The notes: a model not told the origin generated them from the sequence alone. A DNA stretch of 64,000 nucleotides from Alligator mississippiensis (GCF_030867095.1 NC_081828.1:208202978-208266977); one strand, 5' to 3'; positions 22,912 through 36,534 are shown, numbered from the stretch's first letter. Numbers and translations are program-made.

Positions 22912-25357
22912 GCATGAATCATTTGAGAACGGAGCCCTTCAGGTTCTAAAGTCGCAAGTAATTTTTATTAGTAAATTCATTGTCTCATGTCAAGTTTTCT
23001 AGACTTCAAATAAAAATTCCTTTTCTTAATCAGTCCCTTTTTAATGACTGTTTTAGGGTCTGGAAAGCTTTGTGCCGGCAAGAGGAATAATTACGTTCTG
23101 GAGACTCTTTTTACCATTTCTCCTCCTCCTTCCCCCCCACCAATTATTTTATGGAGTAAATTCCTTTTGGCTTAGAATTCATCATGCAGAGTCGCAGCAA
23201 TTGTGGCTGAACCTGTATATCAGGTACCTCAAAATGCTTGGAAATCAAATGCTCTTTTTCTTATAAAGCTATGAAAACAGGCCCTATAAAGAGCCCTCAT
23301 GGTTTTAGCTCATTCTGCGAGCCAACCTCTGTTTTGGGCCATTACCAGTATTGTTTATTAACTTGTTTAGGTGATAACATACTTTTTTTTTTTTTTAACT
23401 TGACCATGACTGCAAGAGTGAAGATACGGGGCTCTTAGTGTGGAGTCCCTGAAGTGTCTTCCATTAGTGAAGGCAAGGATTAGAAATCTGCACAGATGAC
23501 AGACTTGGGGTGGGAATAAGGTAACTTTGCCATAGCTTACATTTCATTTTAAACTGTAATTGCCTGCTACTATCTTCAAAGCGAAGCAGTAATCCCGTCT
23601 TTGTAAAAACGTAATGAAAGAAAAGAAGTGGGGGAGAGTAACCTTGGATAGTTAAAAAGTGAGCTTACTTTTGCTGGATCGTTTTCCTGATCAACAACAT
23701 TTGTTGGGTAAAGGAATCTGAATTCACCTTTTGGTGGAAACTTTTTTGGGTAAACATCTAGCATGTGTAGAGTAATTCTGAGTATAAATTAGCTGAGGCA
23801 ATGGGACCCGGCCTGTTTTTTCCTCGCTAATCTAAACAAATGTCAGCAAATCTTCATCCGCAGGTAATATAATTTCCTGTTCCTGCAGGACCCCTAAGCA
23901 TGTTACGTATGTGTAATGTAAATACTTGGTGAAGGAACCACTTCGGAGGGAACTGGGAGCTCCCAAACTAACTATGAGTGCTACCCTCCTAGGTAGGCAA
24001 GGTGCAAGTGTGTAATTGCAGTGAGCAAACTCCTCAATGAATTGCTGATGAAAGGATACATTTGGATGGCTGAACACATTATTTATACTGGGTATGCTTA
24101 AGAGAATGCTGCTGTTGACTTATTGAAACTTTTGTTTTAAAGATAACTGACTTTGAAATAACTGAAGTATAAAACTTGGAAGTGCAGGGTGACAAACTAA
24201 AGTTTGCTAAAAATAGTTCTGAATATGAAAGCCAGTTGAAAACGCCAAGCGAGATGAGAGTCGTTTTGCAGGCATTGTTGATAGAATTTCAGGGTTCCAA
24301 GAATGGAAGATGAATGTCTTTCTGTTCTAGTAGCAGCTGCTCTCTGTCCGTCGGGATATGGTGTTTGCCCATCCAACTCGTAATAATGAAACAAAAGAGT
24401 TATTTCATAGCAGCCTTGATGGAGGAGCATATTGGAATTTTCCCTTTCTTCATTTAAAATGTTCTTGCTCATTTCTCAGAAATGCATCCCCCTCTCTCAC
24501 CTGAATTTTGTCTAGCTTTTTCCTAGGTGGGTCTATTCACGTGGCAGGGTGGCGAGTGAAGTTAACTGCTAGCTGAGAGTTCAAGTAAAGAAACAACCTC
24601 CCAATTTTTTTATATTTCCCTTCATTTCAGTCCTTAAAAAAGGACTTTAAACAGTCCTTAAAGAACATGCAAATTCTTTTTTTTTTCCCCCAGAACATTT
24701 GAATGGCTCGCCAGTATTTGGATACCTTTATTGTACAGTATTACTGGCTTCCAGATGCAATTAGTGTAATACAAATAATAGATTTGTTTTTGAATCTCCC
24801 AGTTCACTGGGGTGCTGTGCATTTCCACCCTTGTTATTGCTAATACAGGGCCCAGAATTATCGATCCTGTAAATGTTATTGAGATTATAGAAGTGATTCC
24901 ATAGAAGTTGCAGTTGCACTGGTATAACATGGTCCTGTCTACAAAAGAGATTTTGGGTGTAGCTGTCCCTTGGCAAAAGTCTTTGAAGTAGAAAAGCCCT
25001 AAGCAAAGGTAGAAAAAAGCCCACAGAGGTTACTTCTTAAAAATGGAGGCGGAGTCTTTTAAAAGCATTGAGAGAATTAAAAGCAATAGAACCTGGAATG
25101 CAGGTTTTAATCCTTCAGCTGCAAATTTGCCTTGAAAAGCACTTGGCATTTGAAGCGATGGAAGGCAATGCATATTACTGTATGAAGTTATGCCGTAACC
25201 CCTCAATCTCTAGTGCTTTTGTGCATGTCTGGGGTCTCTGGGACTGTGTAGTGGCACGTAAAAACAGCTTACGGCAGCTTTCTATCAGTCAGATGATACG
25301 AATAAGAAAGCTGAGCTCTGGGTCCACTACAGCTTCTCTCTTGCCTGACTTGCGTGG

Positions 25358-25412
25358 AGCCTGTCCCCTGCAAATCCAAGGCTATGTTCAGCCTGTCCCC
25401 TGCAAATCCAAG
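25358..25412 (+). repeat. 23-bp direct repeat, period 32
   Basis: agcctgtcccctgcaaatcc plus aag occurs perfectly at 25358-25380 and 25390-25412. A recent local duplication, with no mobile element ends seen. Confidence 0.92.
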
Positions 25413-26216
25413 CTAACCAGCGTGGGGATGCGCAAGGAGAGCTTACTCTTGAAAGCAGGTTTCCCAATGCAGGCTTAATCTAGGATGTGCTTTGGGGGTC
25501 AGCATGATGTACAGTCCTCGATCCAGCTGCCTTCCCTCATTTGCTGCTATACCTACCCTCCTTTGGCCAGGGGGTTGGGAGGGGTGAGATAATCTCGTTG
25601 TGGGCAGATTGCATTTTCCACTGACAAAGTATGATGGGTCTGATTTTTCCATTTTAGTCGGTTGCATCTGAGACGAGTTAGTGGGAAGTAGCGGAGCGAT
25701 CACGGGCGTGCAGTGCGTTTCCCAAAACCTGATTTCAAGCACATTTTGCTAATCAGACTTTTATGTTTAAAAATTATATGGGTGTAAAAGCTGATTTTTT
25801 TTTTTTTTTTTTAAGAGGCCATAGAGGGAAATGGAAACTATATATTTCAACCCCCAAATTCCTGTGAGCTGTAGAAACATTGTCAGAGTAATTGTAGCCT
25901 TTTCAATCTTTCTGTGTAGAACTTAGTCTACGAAAAGCTGTTCTGTTGATGAATGTCACCTTCTTTTTCTTTACCTGTGACAGATCTCTCTGAAGGCATC
26001 GCTTGAATGATGTGGAATTGTCTAATGTTTAAAAATCTGGTGTTTGCAGAATACTTTATGGTGGAGATGAAATTGGAATAACCTTGTGGGTTAGATTAAT
26101 TATTTTTTGTTTTTTATTGTGGGATGCAAAGAGAAATTATATTAATAGAAAATGCATTGAATTGTTGAGAGCAGTTTGGGTCTAGAGGATAGTTGGTTTT
26201 AGATTTCCCTTTCTTT

Positions 26217-26242
26217 TTATTTATTTATTTATTTATTTATTT
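26217..26242 (+). repeat. (ATTT)n microsatellite
   Basis: About six tandem tetramers, slightly interrupted at the 3' end. Confidence 0.85.
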
Positions 26243-27505
26243 AATTATTTGGTAGAAAACTGTAATGAGCTTGGCAAGATTGTGCTAAAAATTAGCCCAG
26301 GCTACAGAAACTCATGTTGCTTAGTAAGTACAGTATTTCTTTAACTAATTGTGGCCTTGAAGCGTATAATGTAAAAGGTCATCTTTGTTAGTGAACTGCA
26401 GGCTTCTCCTGTGAGACAGAAATCCATGTCCTTATCAAGGATGAAATCTAGGCTCCTTGGTTACACAATTGAGCTTTGCTATAATTTGGACATCATTAGA
26501 CTCCTTAATAAAGCAGTGGAACATTCTAATCAATCTTCCTGTGCTTTCCGTTCTTGTTATGACTTGATTTTTTTCCCTTTGGAAGAGAGGTCTGTAGGAG
26601 GAGTCAGGGCGAAATTCAGTTTCAGACATCCAGGGTCCTCGCTTCGTCAGAACTGTACAAGGTTTTAAACTGCCGGTCCTTTTACTTTCTCCTCCTCCTT
26701 CCCCCATCGCTTCGTAAAGGCTGCCGAGCGGGAAGAAAACGTTCTGGAAAGACTTGATTAAAATGTTTTGTTCATTTTTTTTTTTTTTTTTTAAATGAAA
26801 ATAAAGCTGTTCACGTACAGGTTTTAATTTAAAAGCGTTCGGTTTTGTTAAAAAAAAAAAAAAAAAAAAAGCAGCCAAAATGAGAATTTGGCGGTTTTGT
26901 GTGTTTGCGTTTTAACTAAACTTGTGACAAATTCTGAATGGGGGAAGCCTTTGTTTGTGTGTGTATTTTTACCGTAGTCTGTGAACAATACTCCCCCGTT
27001 TCCCAAAAATTCTAGATTTTGAGCCTTTGGTTTTTGTTTGACTGCAGTCATTCCAGGGGCTACCTTTCTGGTGGTGATGTCCAGATTATAAAACCTAGTC
27101 AGTGCTTGGAGTTCCTGCATTAGATCGCTGGGGTTTTTTTGTTTTTTTTTTTGTTTTGTTTTTTGTGTTTTTGTTTTTTTAGAAGCTGGTATTTTGTAGT
27201 CGGATGAAGAAACTGGTCTCTCGGTTACTGTGCAGTGTGGTCTGATCGTAACTTTTACAGCTGTGCCTCGAATGGGGTGTTGGCACCGCTTCAGTCCCCT
27301 GGATTTGGAGACTGTAATTTCTCACTCTACCCATTTTTTTTAAATGGTGCGTCAAGCAGTGATCAGTTTGTTCTGGTCTGGAATTGCCCATGGCCCTTAT
27401 TCCTTAGGCTGTCTTGCAGCAACAAAACTGTTCAGTTCCCCCAGAGAAGGAATAGTAGCATCCATCTTGGGTAGTTAAGCTGCCTCTCTACTTTGAATTC
27501 AGAGC

Positions 27506-27665
27506 ACCGTATTTGTCCTTGTAACAGCCCTGTGAAATGGAGGGCAGCTGCTGTTCTTGTAGAGGTGTAGAACTGAGGCACGTGGACACATGCTGTAATG
27601 GGAGTTGGGTACCTAATGCAGTCTGGACCTAGGTCATTTGCCCAAATCGTGCAACTGAACCACTG
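27506..27665 (-). repeat. MIR-type SINE remnant
   Basis: Reverse-complement MIR order: gtaacagccctgtgaaatgg, then gtgtagaactgaggcacg, then a degraded end with acctaggtcatttgccc. Confidence 0.5.
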
Positions 27666-29373
27666 CATCCTCCTTCATATGGCATGGATAGAAGGAAATG
27701 AGTCCGTTTGACTCGGGAGCTGTCAGGAGTTTGACTCGAGATTCAGAAGGGTGCTGACAAAAGAGCCGTCAGCCCTGGCTAGCGAGGAAAACTACAGACT
27801 CGTACCATCGGTGCTGGTTTTAACGTATCGATCGTGAAATGGACCGTTCCCACAGGACTCTGCGCCGAGTCCGAGGGGCACCGAGGGAAGTCAGCGCTTC
27901 TTTACATTAACCGCAGCGTGCAATTTGACCTGCAGATTCAAGTCCTGTGACATGCACGCCTGATTTGCAAGCGAGTCTGTGCAATGGTGTGTCTGTAGTG
28001 TGAGAGGCCCATAGTTTCACTTAAAAAAAAAAAATTGCCGAAAGGGGTTTCCTTGTGCCCGTGCCTACAGTTCGGAGCTGTCTGGCTTTCCAGCATTTGT
28101 ATGACAGGGGGACTGTTATCAGTGGTGGTTTCCTTTCGGGAACCCGCTGGTTCTTGCATTGGCTAATCTTCAGTATAATGGATGCATGTGCTTTTCAGAA
28201 ACTCTCACTAGTTTTCTCTGACACTTGTTAACATATACTCCAGGAAGACCATCGCTGAATGTTTGTATTCTAACGGGGTAAAATTCCTCCGGCTGCACGT
28301 CTTTAATGAAAGTGTAGGATTATGGACGTATCAAACTCTTTGCAGAACCTGGCCTCATGTTGCGGTTTTAACTGACTTACTGAAATCAGCTCTCACAAAG
28401 GTATTATAAACTGTGCAACTGTTAAAACAAGCTGAAGCATTAGTCGTAACAGTGTTTGTGTGGTTGAAGACAAGAGGCTGTGTCAGGGATATAATCCATT
28501 GTGTGGCAGGGTATAAATCAACCCCATACTTGTGGGTGTTAGGAGAAAGATTTCCTTTCGGGAAAGTTGTCCCACATTTGCCCATTCTGAAATCTGCATC
28601 TTTCTCTGATGCGTCTGATACCAGCTGGTGATACTTCCTGGGTCTGATCCAGTCTGATAATTCTCATGTTAAGTGTGAAGGTCCTTTTCCTTCCCCCCCT
28701 CTCTGGATGCACATGTCCATTTGTTCCTACCAACCCATCCGCTTCTGTCTTCCTGCCCTCTCCAAATTAAAACCCAGCCATAAGATTGATATAGAAATTG
28801 AGAATTCATTTAAAATGACTTTCAAACTTTTTTTTTCTTTCCTGCAGCAAGAGCTAGAATATTCTTCAAATGCGTGTAGATTCGCCTTATTGCTTATTGT
28901 TTCCAGTTGACGCTGCAAGAAATGTCTCTGATCGTATAAAGTTCACAGTACAGATGTAGCTGCATATAATACTGGCGGCAGGCAGAAACGCATGTTGAAG
29001 TAGGTTTATGCATCTGCTGCTGATGTTAGTGTGTGAAAATCTGTCATTGTAGTTTTTCCTTCCAGCAAAAGTTTTCTTGCTGTAGCATGTGTCACGAAAA
29101 CAGTCTGCTTCATTTGGTCATGTCATAACCCCATAGTTTAACCTACTGCATACTGCACATGTCGGGTTACGACTGCCAACCCTGCTCCACTGTGGCTTTC
29201 TACAAAACCAAGAAATGTGGTAACTGTCCCTGAGCAGTGTTGGCTTTTTTTGGCTAAGAGCAAGTGTAGTCAGTCAAATGAAAAGGCAATTGAGCTGTTG
29301 GGAACTCCAGAGTTCAGTGCTTTTTGTTTTCCAGACAAGTAAGTCAGAGCAAAAGAGAAACAGTGCATCATAC
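27666..29373. other. intron 1 block, nothing coding
   Basis: No exon, RNA gene or clear transposon recognised. Confidence 0.45.
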
Positions 29374-29777
29374 GTTTACTGTGGAGTAGGCTAATTAGCC
29401 TCACAGTAAATGTCTCTGAGTCTACACATGCAGGCTTGAGCAAACTAGTAAACTCTGCAGTAGGGCATGTATAGATGCTGCCCTGGTTGGCTGGAGCACC
29501 AGGGAGATTGTGTTGGGGCTGCCTGCCAGCTAGCTCCACACTGGAGCACCCTTGTGCTCCAGCCAACCCCTCTGCACCTTGTTGAGCTGTGGGGAGCAGC
29601 CCTGGGCTGGCAGGCTGACCCCCTGGGCCCTCTGCCAGCTGAGGCTGCTCCAACCCAGTTCAATGTGCTGGTGTCTTGGGTGCACATGTAAATGCAGCAC
29701 CTGGGAGCAATATACTCTGGCATGATACGCGCTGGAGTTCATTGCATCACATTAACATGCATATGTAGATGCACCCA
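29374..29777 (+). repeat. palindromic MITE, family A copy 2
   Basis: Begins with the same palindrome as copy 1 (29374-29410, tttactgtggagtaggctaa and its inverse agcctcacagtaaa), then gagtctacacatgcagg. It ends catatgtagatgcaccca at 29777. Interior contains a smaller foldback (ggttggctggagcacc against ggtgctccagccaacc in inverted form around 29485-29570). No coding capacity. Confidence 0.7.
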
Positions 29778-30234
29778 GTATTTAGCAAGGTTTTACTGAC
29801 CTAGTTTCCTTTTGGTGTGTTAAGCGTTCCCAGGAAGTCCAGAAAGTTGCTGGATCACTCTTGCTCTAGACGATGGAGCTGTGTCAGTCCTGTCTTGGAG
29901 ATGCCCACTGTCCATCCAATTTCCTGTTGGAAGTCATGGGGGGATAACTGTGGGATCTTTCTGACACTAAGTTGTATTGTGGCTTATGTCCCTTGTGTGT
30001 ATTGTACTTGCCATAGGAGTGCAACCTTCACTTGGCTCCACTTGACAGTTGAACTCGCAGAGGGCCGGCCTTGAGATCAGAGTGAAAGGGTTATGAAAAG
30101 GTAAAGGAACTCCCTTCCCAGCAAGTATCCTCATCTTCAAGGATGGATTTAACATAGTTCCAACTTAATTTTTAGTTCAGAGCCTTTTAAACCATGGCTA
30201 ACATAGACATCTTTGAAAAGATGTATGTCTTTGT

Positions 30235-30513
30235 TAGTGGTGCTCAGTCTTTTTAATTTCAGGATAGCATCAGAAAATGCCAACTATTAGTTTCCATTTG
30301 TTCCTTGACTGCAGAAAAATAACAGAACAATTCTCTTGTTGCAAAGAACTCTGAAAATTCACAGCAGCTCAGAATGATTTTTAATGGAATGGATTTCTAT
30401 TCAAGTCACATTTGCACACCGAACAGTGTTAATGTTGTGTGGCATCCCACAGCACCCTTGAAAGGATCTTAAGGCATGCCAGGGTGTTGTGGCACCCTGG
30501 TTGATGATCATTG
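30235..30513 (-). mobile_element. non-autonomous hAT-like element, family B copy 2
   Basis: Read on the minus strand it opens CAATGATCATCAACC, continues with a ggtgccacaacaccctgg foldback, cctttcaagggtgctg and gagttctttgcaaca, and ends against tagtggtgctcagtc. These blocks align in order with the element at 18551-18860. The flanking octamers do not match, so the target duplication has decayed or my ends are off by a few bases. Confidence 0.65.
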
Positions 30514-30877
30514 GCTGGCGTGATGGTTGGAAGGGGATGCATGTACAGAGCCTGTGATTCTTTGTCTTCCTGCTTATTTTCAAAGAGCTCCAGAGAGAAG
30601 TTTAATCAAAACCGTTCCTTTGGTGCCTTCCCCACCACCTAGGGTGAACTCTCAGCAAGGCTGCCAGAGACGTAACCTCAGTTCCCTCTGACTGGCCTCA
30701 CATTAGGAGGTCACTTGTCATGTTTTTTGCAAAGTCTGGGCAGGGCTCACCATGGACAGATGAGCATTAACTGTGACTTACAGATGTTACAGGAGAGAAT
30801 TAAAAATACAGCTACTCCAACAAAGGTTTCTTCCTTCCAACACTATGGTGTTGTATCTGGAAAGAATGTAGCTGTAG

Positions 30878-31300
30878 TACCATATTTACTCGAATACAAG
30901 ATGAGTTTCTTCCTTAATCAGCATGGGGAAAAAAAGCCCCTAGTCTTACATTCACATACAAGGAAGCCTCATTACATGCATTGTCGGTCATTAAACTGCT
31001 GCCAAAAGCAGCGTGTGCTCAATAATGGAAACCAACTATGAAGTTGATTAAATGCAGCTAACACTGAGCATAGCTATGGGACACATGGCCCACATTGGGC
31101 AGACACATTGATATGATGGGAACTTTTTCCCCCTGCTCCTCCCCCAAATGGGCAGATTGTTCCCCCAGAAAGGAACGAGCACCAGTCCTGCAAGTACCGC
31201 AATACTAGGCCATCACTCGGAGAGATCAGAGCAAGCTCCGACACCCTTCCCTGGTGCCAAAAACGCTGATGGGAACCAACCACAGGGAAAACTTAGTGCA
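30878..31300 (+). repeat. TACCATATTTACTC-ended repeat, copy 1
   Basis: Starts taccatatttactcgaatac and continues with aagcccctagtcttac, ctgccaaaagcagcgtgtgc and gcccacattggg. The same blocks occur in the same order on the minus strand of 62500-62979. A DNA-transposon origin is likely because the second copy has inverted ends. The right end here is uncertain. Confidence 0.65.
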
Positions 31301-31516
31301 GCCTTTTGGAATGATATACATGGTAATGTCCATTGCGCTCAGTCCCCCTCAACACAGACTCTTTTTCACGTCATGGTGAGCCACTACATTGAATGCATTA
31401 TAACCTACACTTCACTTCTCACAGCTGAGTTGTGGCTTTCTTTCCCATTTCCAGTGATTTCTGTTTCTTCACCAGCCTTAAATGTCTGGCAAATGGGGCC
31501 GCAAACAGTTCACCAA

Positions 31517-31895
31517 GAATCAAAGAAAATGAGGGTTGGAAGGAACCTCAGAAGGACACATCTAGTCCAACCCTCTGCTCAAAGCAGGACCTTTCTCAAC
31601 TAGATCATCCCAATCAAAGCTTTGTCTAGCCAGGTCTTGGAAAACCTCCAAGGATGGAGATTTCACCACCTCTCTGGGTAACCTGTTCCAGTGCTTCACC
31701 ACCCTCCTAGTGAAAAATTTCTTCCTAATATCTAACCTAAACTTCCCTTGCTGCAAATTGAAACCGTTGCTCCTTGTTCTGTCATCTGCCACCACTGAGA
31801 ACAGTCCAGCTCCATCTTCTTTTGAACCCCCTTCAGGTAGTTGAAGGGTGCCATTAAGTCCTCTCTCAGTCTCCTCTTGTTTTTTTTTCTGGTCT
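31517..31895 (-). mobile_element. CR1 3'-end fragment
   Basis: On the minus strand this encodes the CR1 ORF2 tail, with [20 protein letters not shown] and NRLPREVV blocks, followed by the ttggaaggaacctcagaagg 3' region and an agaatcaaagaaaat end. Heavily 5'-truncated. The frame 31562-31921 is this remnant and not a host gene. Confidence 0.88.
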
Positions 31896-33407
31896 GTTAA
31901 ATTGGTGTTAATCTGTTGCAAAGAAACTATAAGTCTTGAGCTCCCTTTTCTAAAGAGTCTTACTTTAAAATTGTAAGACAGCTGTTTTTGTCCTAGTGTA
32001 TCCTAAATATCTTGGGAATATCAGAGGAATATGTAAATTACTGCTCCCTTTCAAAATACACAGGCTTTTTTTTTTGTAATATACACTGTTAGGTATTGCT
32101 GAAGTACTGGGATATAGAGCTCTCATTTGGCAAATAGCATGTGAAAAATAATGTTGGTCATATTAGGCCCAAATTACGCTGTAAAAACTTCTCTCCTGTT
32201 CTCATCCCTCTGCAATGCCTGAATTATTTTTGTATGCATTGCTTTTTTGCGTTCACTTGTTGCAAAGACAGTACCTTTGTTCGTCAAGTCAGACAAGCAA
32301 TCTGAGTAGCCCTTGGGTTTTGGTTTAAGGTGTACACAGTTATAAGATGATGACCTCTGCATAGCATAGGTCTGTAGAATGCATTAGTATGCCGGTAACC
32401 TCGGCTCTGAATTTCCTTCTTGCTAGCATCCTATGTGCTCTTAGTGTGCCAGCACATGAAAGAGCCTGCTTTATGTGAATTTTTCATCAGGGAAATATTG
32501 CACAGAAGTGACTTTCTGCCTGTCCTAACCCTTTAGAAGACGAGAGCTTAAGGTCTTCTCTTCCTAATTTTTTTTTTCTGGCATAAATTATGTGCAGCAT
32601 GTAGCATAGTAGGTCCAAGATACTGACTGGGACATTTAGATGCCAATTTGGAAATAAGTAACAATGACAACAACAAAAACCAGTCCATTAAAGGCTGCTA
32701 AACGAAACTGTGCCAGGCATTTTCAAAGAATGTATATCCCTTTCAAAAATCCTGTTCATAGTCCAAAGGACACTTGGATTATTCCAGCTTTCAGTTGCCA
32801 CTGAGTTGCTGAGTGATGCAATGCTGGATTTACCCTGAATGTAACCAAGGTCAGAATTTGATATAAAAAGTGGGATTCCCAAAAGGGCTGAAGTGACGGA
32901 GGGGGGTGAGCACCACTGACAGTCAGCAGGGCTTGTACTTAGGAAACACTGAGGTGTTTCCAAAAAAAATCCTGCCCCATGCACCTGTTCTACTCAGCCA
33001 GTTTGTAAGGATTATAAATTTGGATTTGTAGAGCTAGGACATGTTGCAGCTAAACTTATGCTTTTTGGTGGGATTGGGTGTGGTACCACTGCTAGGTAAT
33101 GATGCACCTAAGGGTGAAAAGACAGTCTTTCTCTCCAAGCTACATGCCAGCTACCAATAAAATTGAGAGGTTGGGTCCTGGGTTAGTCCTGGGAGAATAA
33201 GTTTGTTAAGAAGGCACTCACGTTACAACGATAGGTTTAATATAAAAGAATCTACATAGAAACCAAAGGCATGGAAACATTTTGCGAGGGGTGGGGAGTT
33301 GTCAAACCAGCAGTACATTCTTCTCCGCTCTTGTCCCGCCAGCTGCATTTTATTGGTAGCATATTTAATTTATTGATGTAGTCTTATGCTACATACCACC
33401 TGAGGAT
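31896..33407. other. intron 1 block, nothing coding
   Basis: Spacer between two opposite-facing CR1 tails. No exon or further repeat recognised. Confidence 0.45.
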
Positions 33408-33676
33408 GGACTGTTCTCGGTGGTGACAGATAACAGAACAAGGAGCGATGAGCTCAAGTTGCAGCAAGGGAAGTTTAGGTCAGATGTTAGGAAGACCTTT
33501 CTCCCAAAGAGGGTAGTAAAACACTGGAACAGGTTACGCAGAGAGGTGGTGGACTCTCCATCCATTTAAGACCTGGCTGGGATGAGCTAGTTGGGGATGG
33601 TCCTGCCTTGAACCGGAGACTGGACTAGGTGAAACTCTTGAGGTCCCGTCCAACCCTAATTTTCTATGATTCTGTG
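33408..33676 (+). mobile_element. CR1 3'-end fragment
   Basis: Plus-strand CR1 tail: gtggtgacagataacagaac, ttgcagcaagggaagtttagg, aacactggaacaggtta and a terminal ttttctatgattctg. Shorter and more diverged than the fragment at 5756. Confidence 0.87.
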
Positions 33677-36534
33677 CTGATCCAGAGGCAACCCCCAAAC
33701 CAGAAGTCAGTAAAATCTAGAATCTCTTCCCGTAGAGTTTCCACAGCGGAAATATCTCCAAAGAGACTGCTGTGCCAAGGGATTGTGGGGCAGCCCAACG
33801 TTGCATGCTCTTGCCGTTTCCATCCCAGGCTTGATAAAAGATAAATCAGACAACCTATCCTCCTAGATTGGTGGCGATGACTGACAGAAACCTTCTTTTT
33901 CAAGTAAGAAATGATCTTCTCTAGAAAATACAAAGGTCAGTTTGTGTATGTGCAAGCCTTTCAGCTGTGAAAGAAGTAATGCGACTGTTGTCCTTTCAGA
34001 AGTCACCTCAGTTGATCTGTCCTGTGTGTCCTTTAAGGTAAGCAATGTTACGTGGTTGGGGACCAGAGCAGGGAGAGAGAGAGAGATCCTGTTTGGGGCT
34101 GACCTGATATTATCTGACACTTTATATATTTCAAAAGAGGAGATTCTTCTAAAAGTTGCTTGGCCAGTTCTCTGTTTTTCTTTTTTGAAGACCTCACTGC
34201 ATATTAATCATGATTTATCCCTTGGTATGGGTTCCTCGTGTTAGCTGGATGCAGGATGCCCCATTTGAAGCATAGTCCTGTGGAGAACCCTAGTTTCCAC
34301 TCCTTTACTTAAAATTAAATATGGGAATATGGGGGCAAATCTTTGTGAATTTTGATTGGCCATATTAGTTATGACAGCTCACTTGCTCTCTCTCTTTTTT
34401 CCTTTCCTTTCCTTTCCTTTCCTTTCCTTTCCTTTCCTTTCCTTTCCTTTCCTAGAGGGCAAATATTATTTAGTTGCTCTAGAACGATGCTGGCAGATGG
34501 GGAAGCCTGAGCTGTAAAATCAGCCCTGGAACAGCCTCTCTTTAGGACAAGACTTTAAAGTTACCCATTTGAGAAAAAGGGTAATAAAATGTATATGCAT
34601 ACTCATCTTCTCAAATCCGGTGAGGATTTAAGGCTTGCAAAAGGTTTGAAGGCAGAATATTTGGGATTAATGCTTGGAATTTAGATTGCATTGCTCTGTT
34701 TGCAGAAGAGGCAATCTTTGTCGAGATGGCATCTCTGCATTAGCAGGAAATCTGGACCTGACCACGCTCCCATATCAACCAGCTTGCACCTGCGTGGTGC
34801 ATAGGAAATGAGTCCATGGTATGTACTGTTGAATATTTAGGGACCATCGCTTAATCATTTTTTTTTTTTCAAGCAACGTTTAAAGGTCAGTGTTTATAGA
34901 CTTCAAAAGTAAATTTCCATCTTTGTATAACTAATTTTGCTGGTTTGTGTGAATATTGTGATTGCTTCCTGGTGACCTTGTGCTAAGTTAGGTTCCCAAG
35001 ATCCCTGGGCTGGGGATGCAGCCAGCCGTGTTGCTGGCACAAGACAAATCCTAACAATTGCGTGCTGCTTTGGGGGCCTGAATATGCTCCTCTCCTTCCA
35101 CTCAGACTATCAGGATTTGATGCAGCTGAACAGCTGCAGGAAATTCTGTGATGTTTGCAATTAAATGCCTGTATTTGGTAGCATTTAGTTGTTAAAAGTC
35201 CCACATTTGTCTCTTCAATTATTAACGTACGCTGAGGCATGCTGCATCTCCAGAGTGAGAAGGCTGCTCCAAACACCCTTTTCTCGGTTTTATATCCTCT
35301 CCCACAGAAAAGGACTTTGGGTGCCCATTCAGCTGTGCAACAGCTTGCTTTGCAAAGACACCCCTCTACTGTATCCCCAACCTTTCTTTCAGACTCCCTC
35401 CTCCAAAACTGAGAGCGATCTGAAGGGGGATTCCAGGCCAGCCCTGAATGGGGATGTCTCAAAATCCTTTTCTCCTGGTACCAACAATGGGCAAGATTGG
35501 GTGGTTTGTTTGGTTTTTTTTAACCTCCCCTCCTCAGTCTACATTTAAGGGAGTTGTGAGGGCCTTTCCTTCCGTAACCCGCTCACCCAGGACTGCTGAG
35601 AATTGGTAGCAACTTTGTGCCTGCGTTTTCTACTGTTTTGTGTGCGTGTGCATACACAGACACATGCATGAGTACATCTGATGGAAAAGTCAGGGCTGGT
35701 GTTGGGGTGGAGGGGATGGGAACAGAAGGGCCCTCTTCTTTCCCACCCCCCCCACCTCCTGCTTTTATCCCACTGCGCTGTCTCAAGGTGCTTAACCTTG
35801 TGCATGCACGTAAGCATGGATCTCACATTGGGCTCTTTGCCTTTCAGCACTCTGTACGTGTAACCGTCTACAGTTGCATCCCTTCCAACATTCCTGGTTT
35901 TTATTGGCTCGGCACTTGTTTCCAAGGTACCCTGCTGGGGACTGTTTAAAGCGTACTGTATTCCGGAGCCTGGCTCCGTGTGTGCTGCCGGCCCCTGGCC
36001 AGGTTGCTAGTAAGGGCGCAGCTCTCCAAAGGGTTACTCCAAGTCCTTCCCTCCCCTGTGTGATTACAGCAGGGTCAGGCACTTTCAGGAACGTGTGTGC
36101 ATGACGAGACAGCTCCGAATGCTGCAGATGCCTCTGGGGGGGCGGGGAGGAAACACATCGGAGACATCTGTTGTACCCTGGAGACATCCTGCCCCCGTTG
36201 CAAGCGCTGCCTTGGCTGGAGCTAGCATGGTGCAACAGGGGATTTGTGCAGCAAGTGGTTTCTTTAACAGGGCAGATTGTGAGTGCTCCCACAGCTGGCC
36301 CCATGGCAGACAAGTGCAAGGGGAGCTGATAGGGCTGTGACCAGGTTTTCTTCCCTTCTGCAGGATGACCCAGCAGGCCTCTCCCACTGGGGCATGGGGC
36401 AAGCATTTCAAATATGGGAGTTTGAGGCTCTGTAGGTGGAGCAGCCAAGAGCAGCGGCAGTATTTATCTCCTGAATGCCAGAGGGCATCCATGCCTGTGA
36501 TCCTAAGATCCTGTCAGCGTGAGTAATCCTCTAG
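33677..36534. other. intron 1 block, nothing coding
   Basis: Apart from the CCTTT tract, no feature was recognised. Overlapping open frames between 35545 and 36492 (up to 218 codons, minus strand) occur in a locally GC-richer patch and show no domain. Confidence 0.45.
34401..34453 (+). repeat. (CCTTT)10 pentanucleotide microsatellite
   Basis: Ten perfect CCTTT units plus CCT, preceded by a CT-rich lead-in. The all-pyrimidine strand could form triplex DNA. Confidence 0.95.

Larger units (their letters stand above)
22912..27505. other. intron 1 block, nothing coding
   Basis: No exon recognised. Holds an (ATTT)n run at 26217-26242, a 21-base A run at 26850-26870, several T runs and one 23-bp direct repeat (25358-25412). 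Confidence 0.45.

Noticed and set aside
31562-31921. 119-codon minus-strand open frame that looks protein-like
   Set aside because: It is the decayed C-terminal part of CR1 ORF2, not a host gene.
35545-36492. Overlapping open frames of 126-218 codons on the minus strand
   Set aside because: No recognisable domain, no conserved start context and competing frames on both strands. A locally higher GC content explains them.
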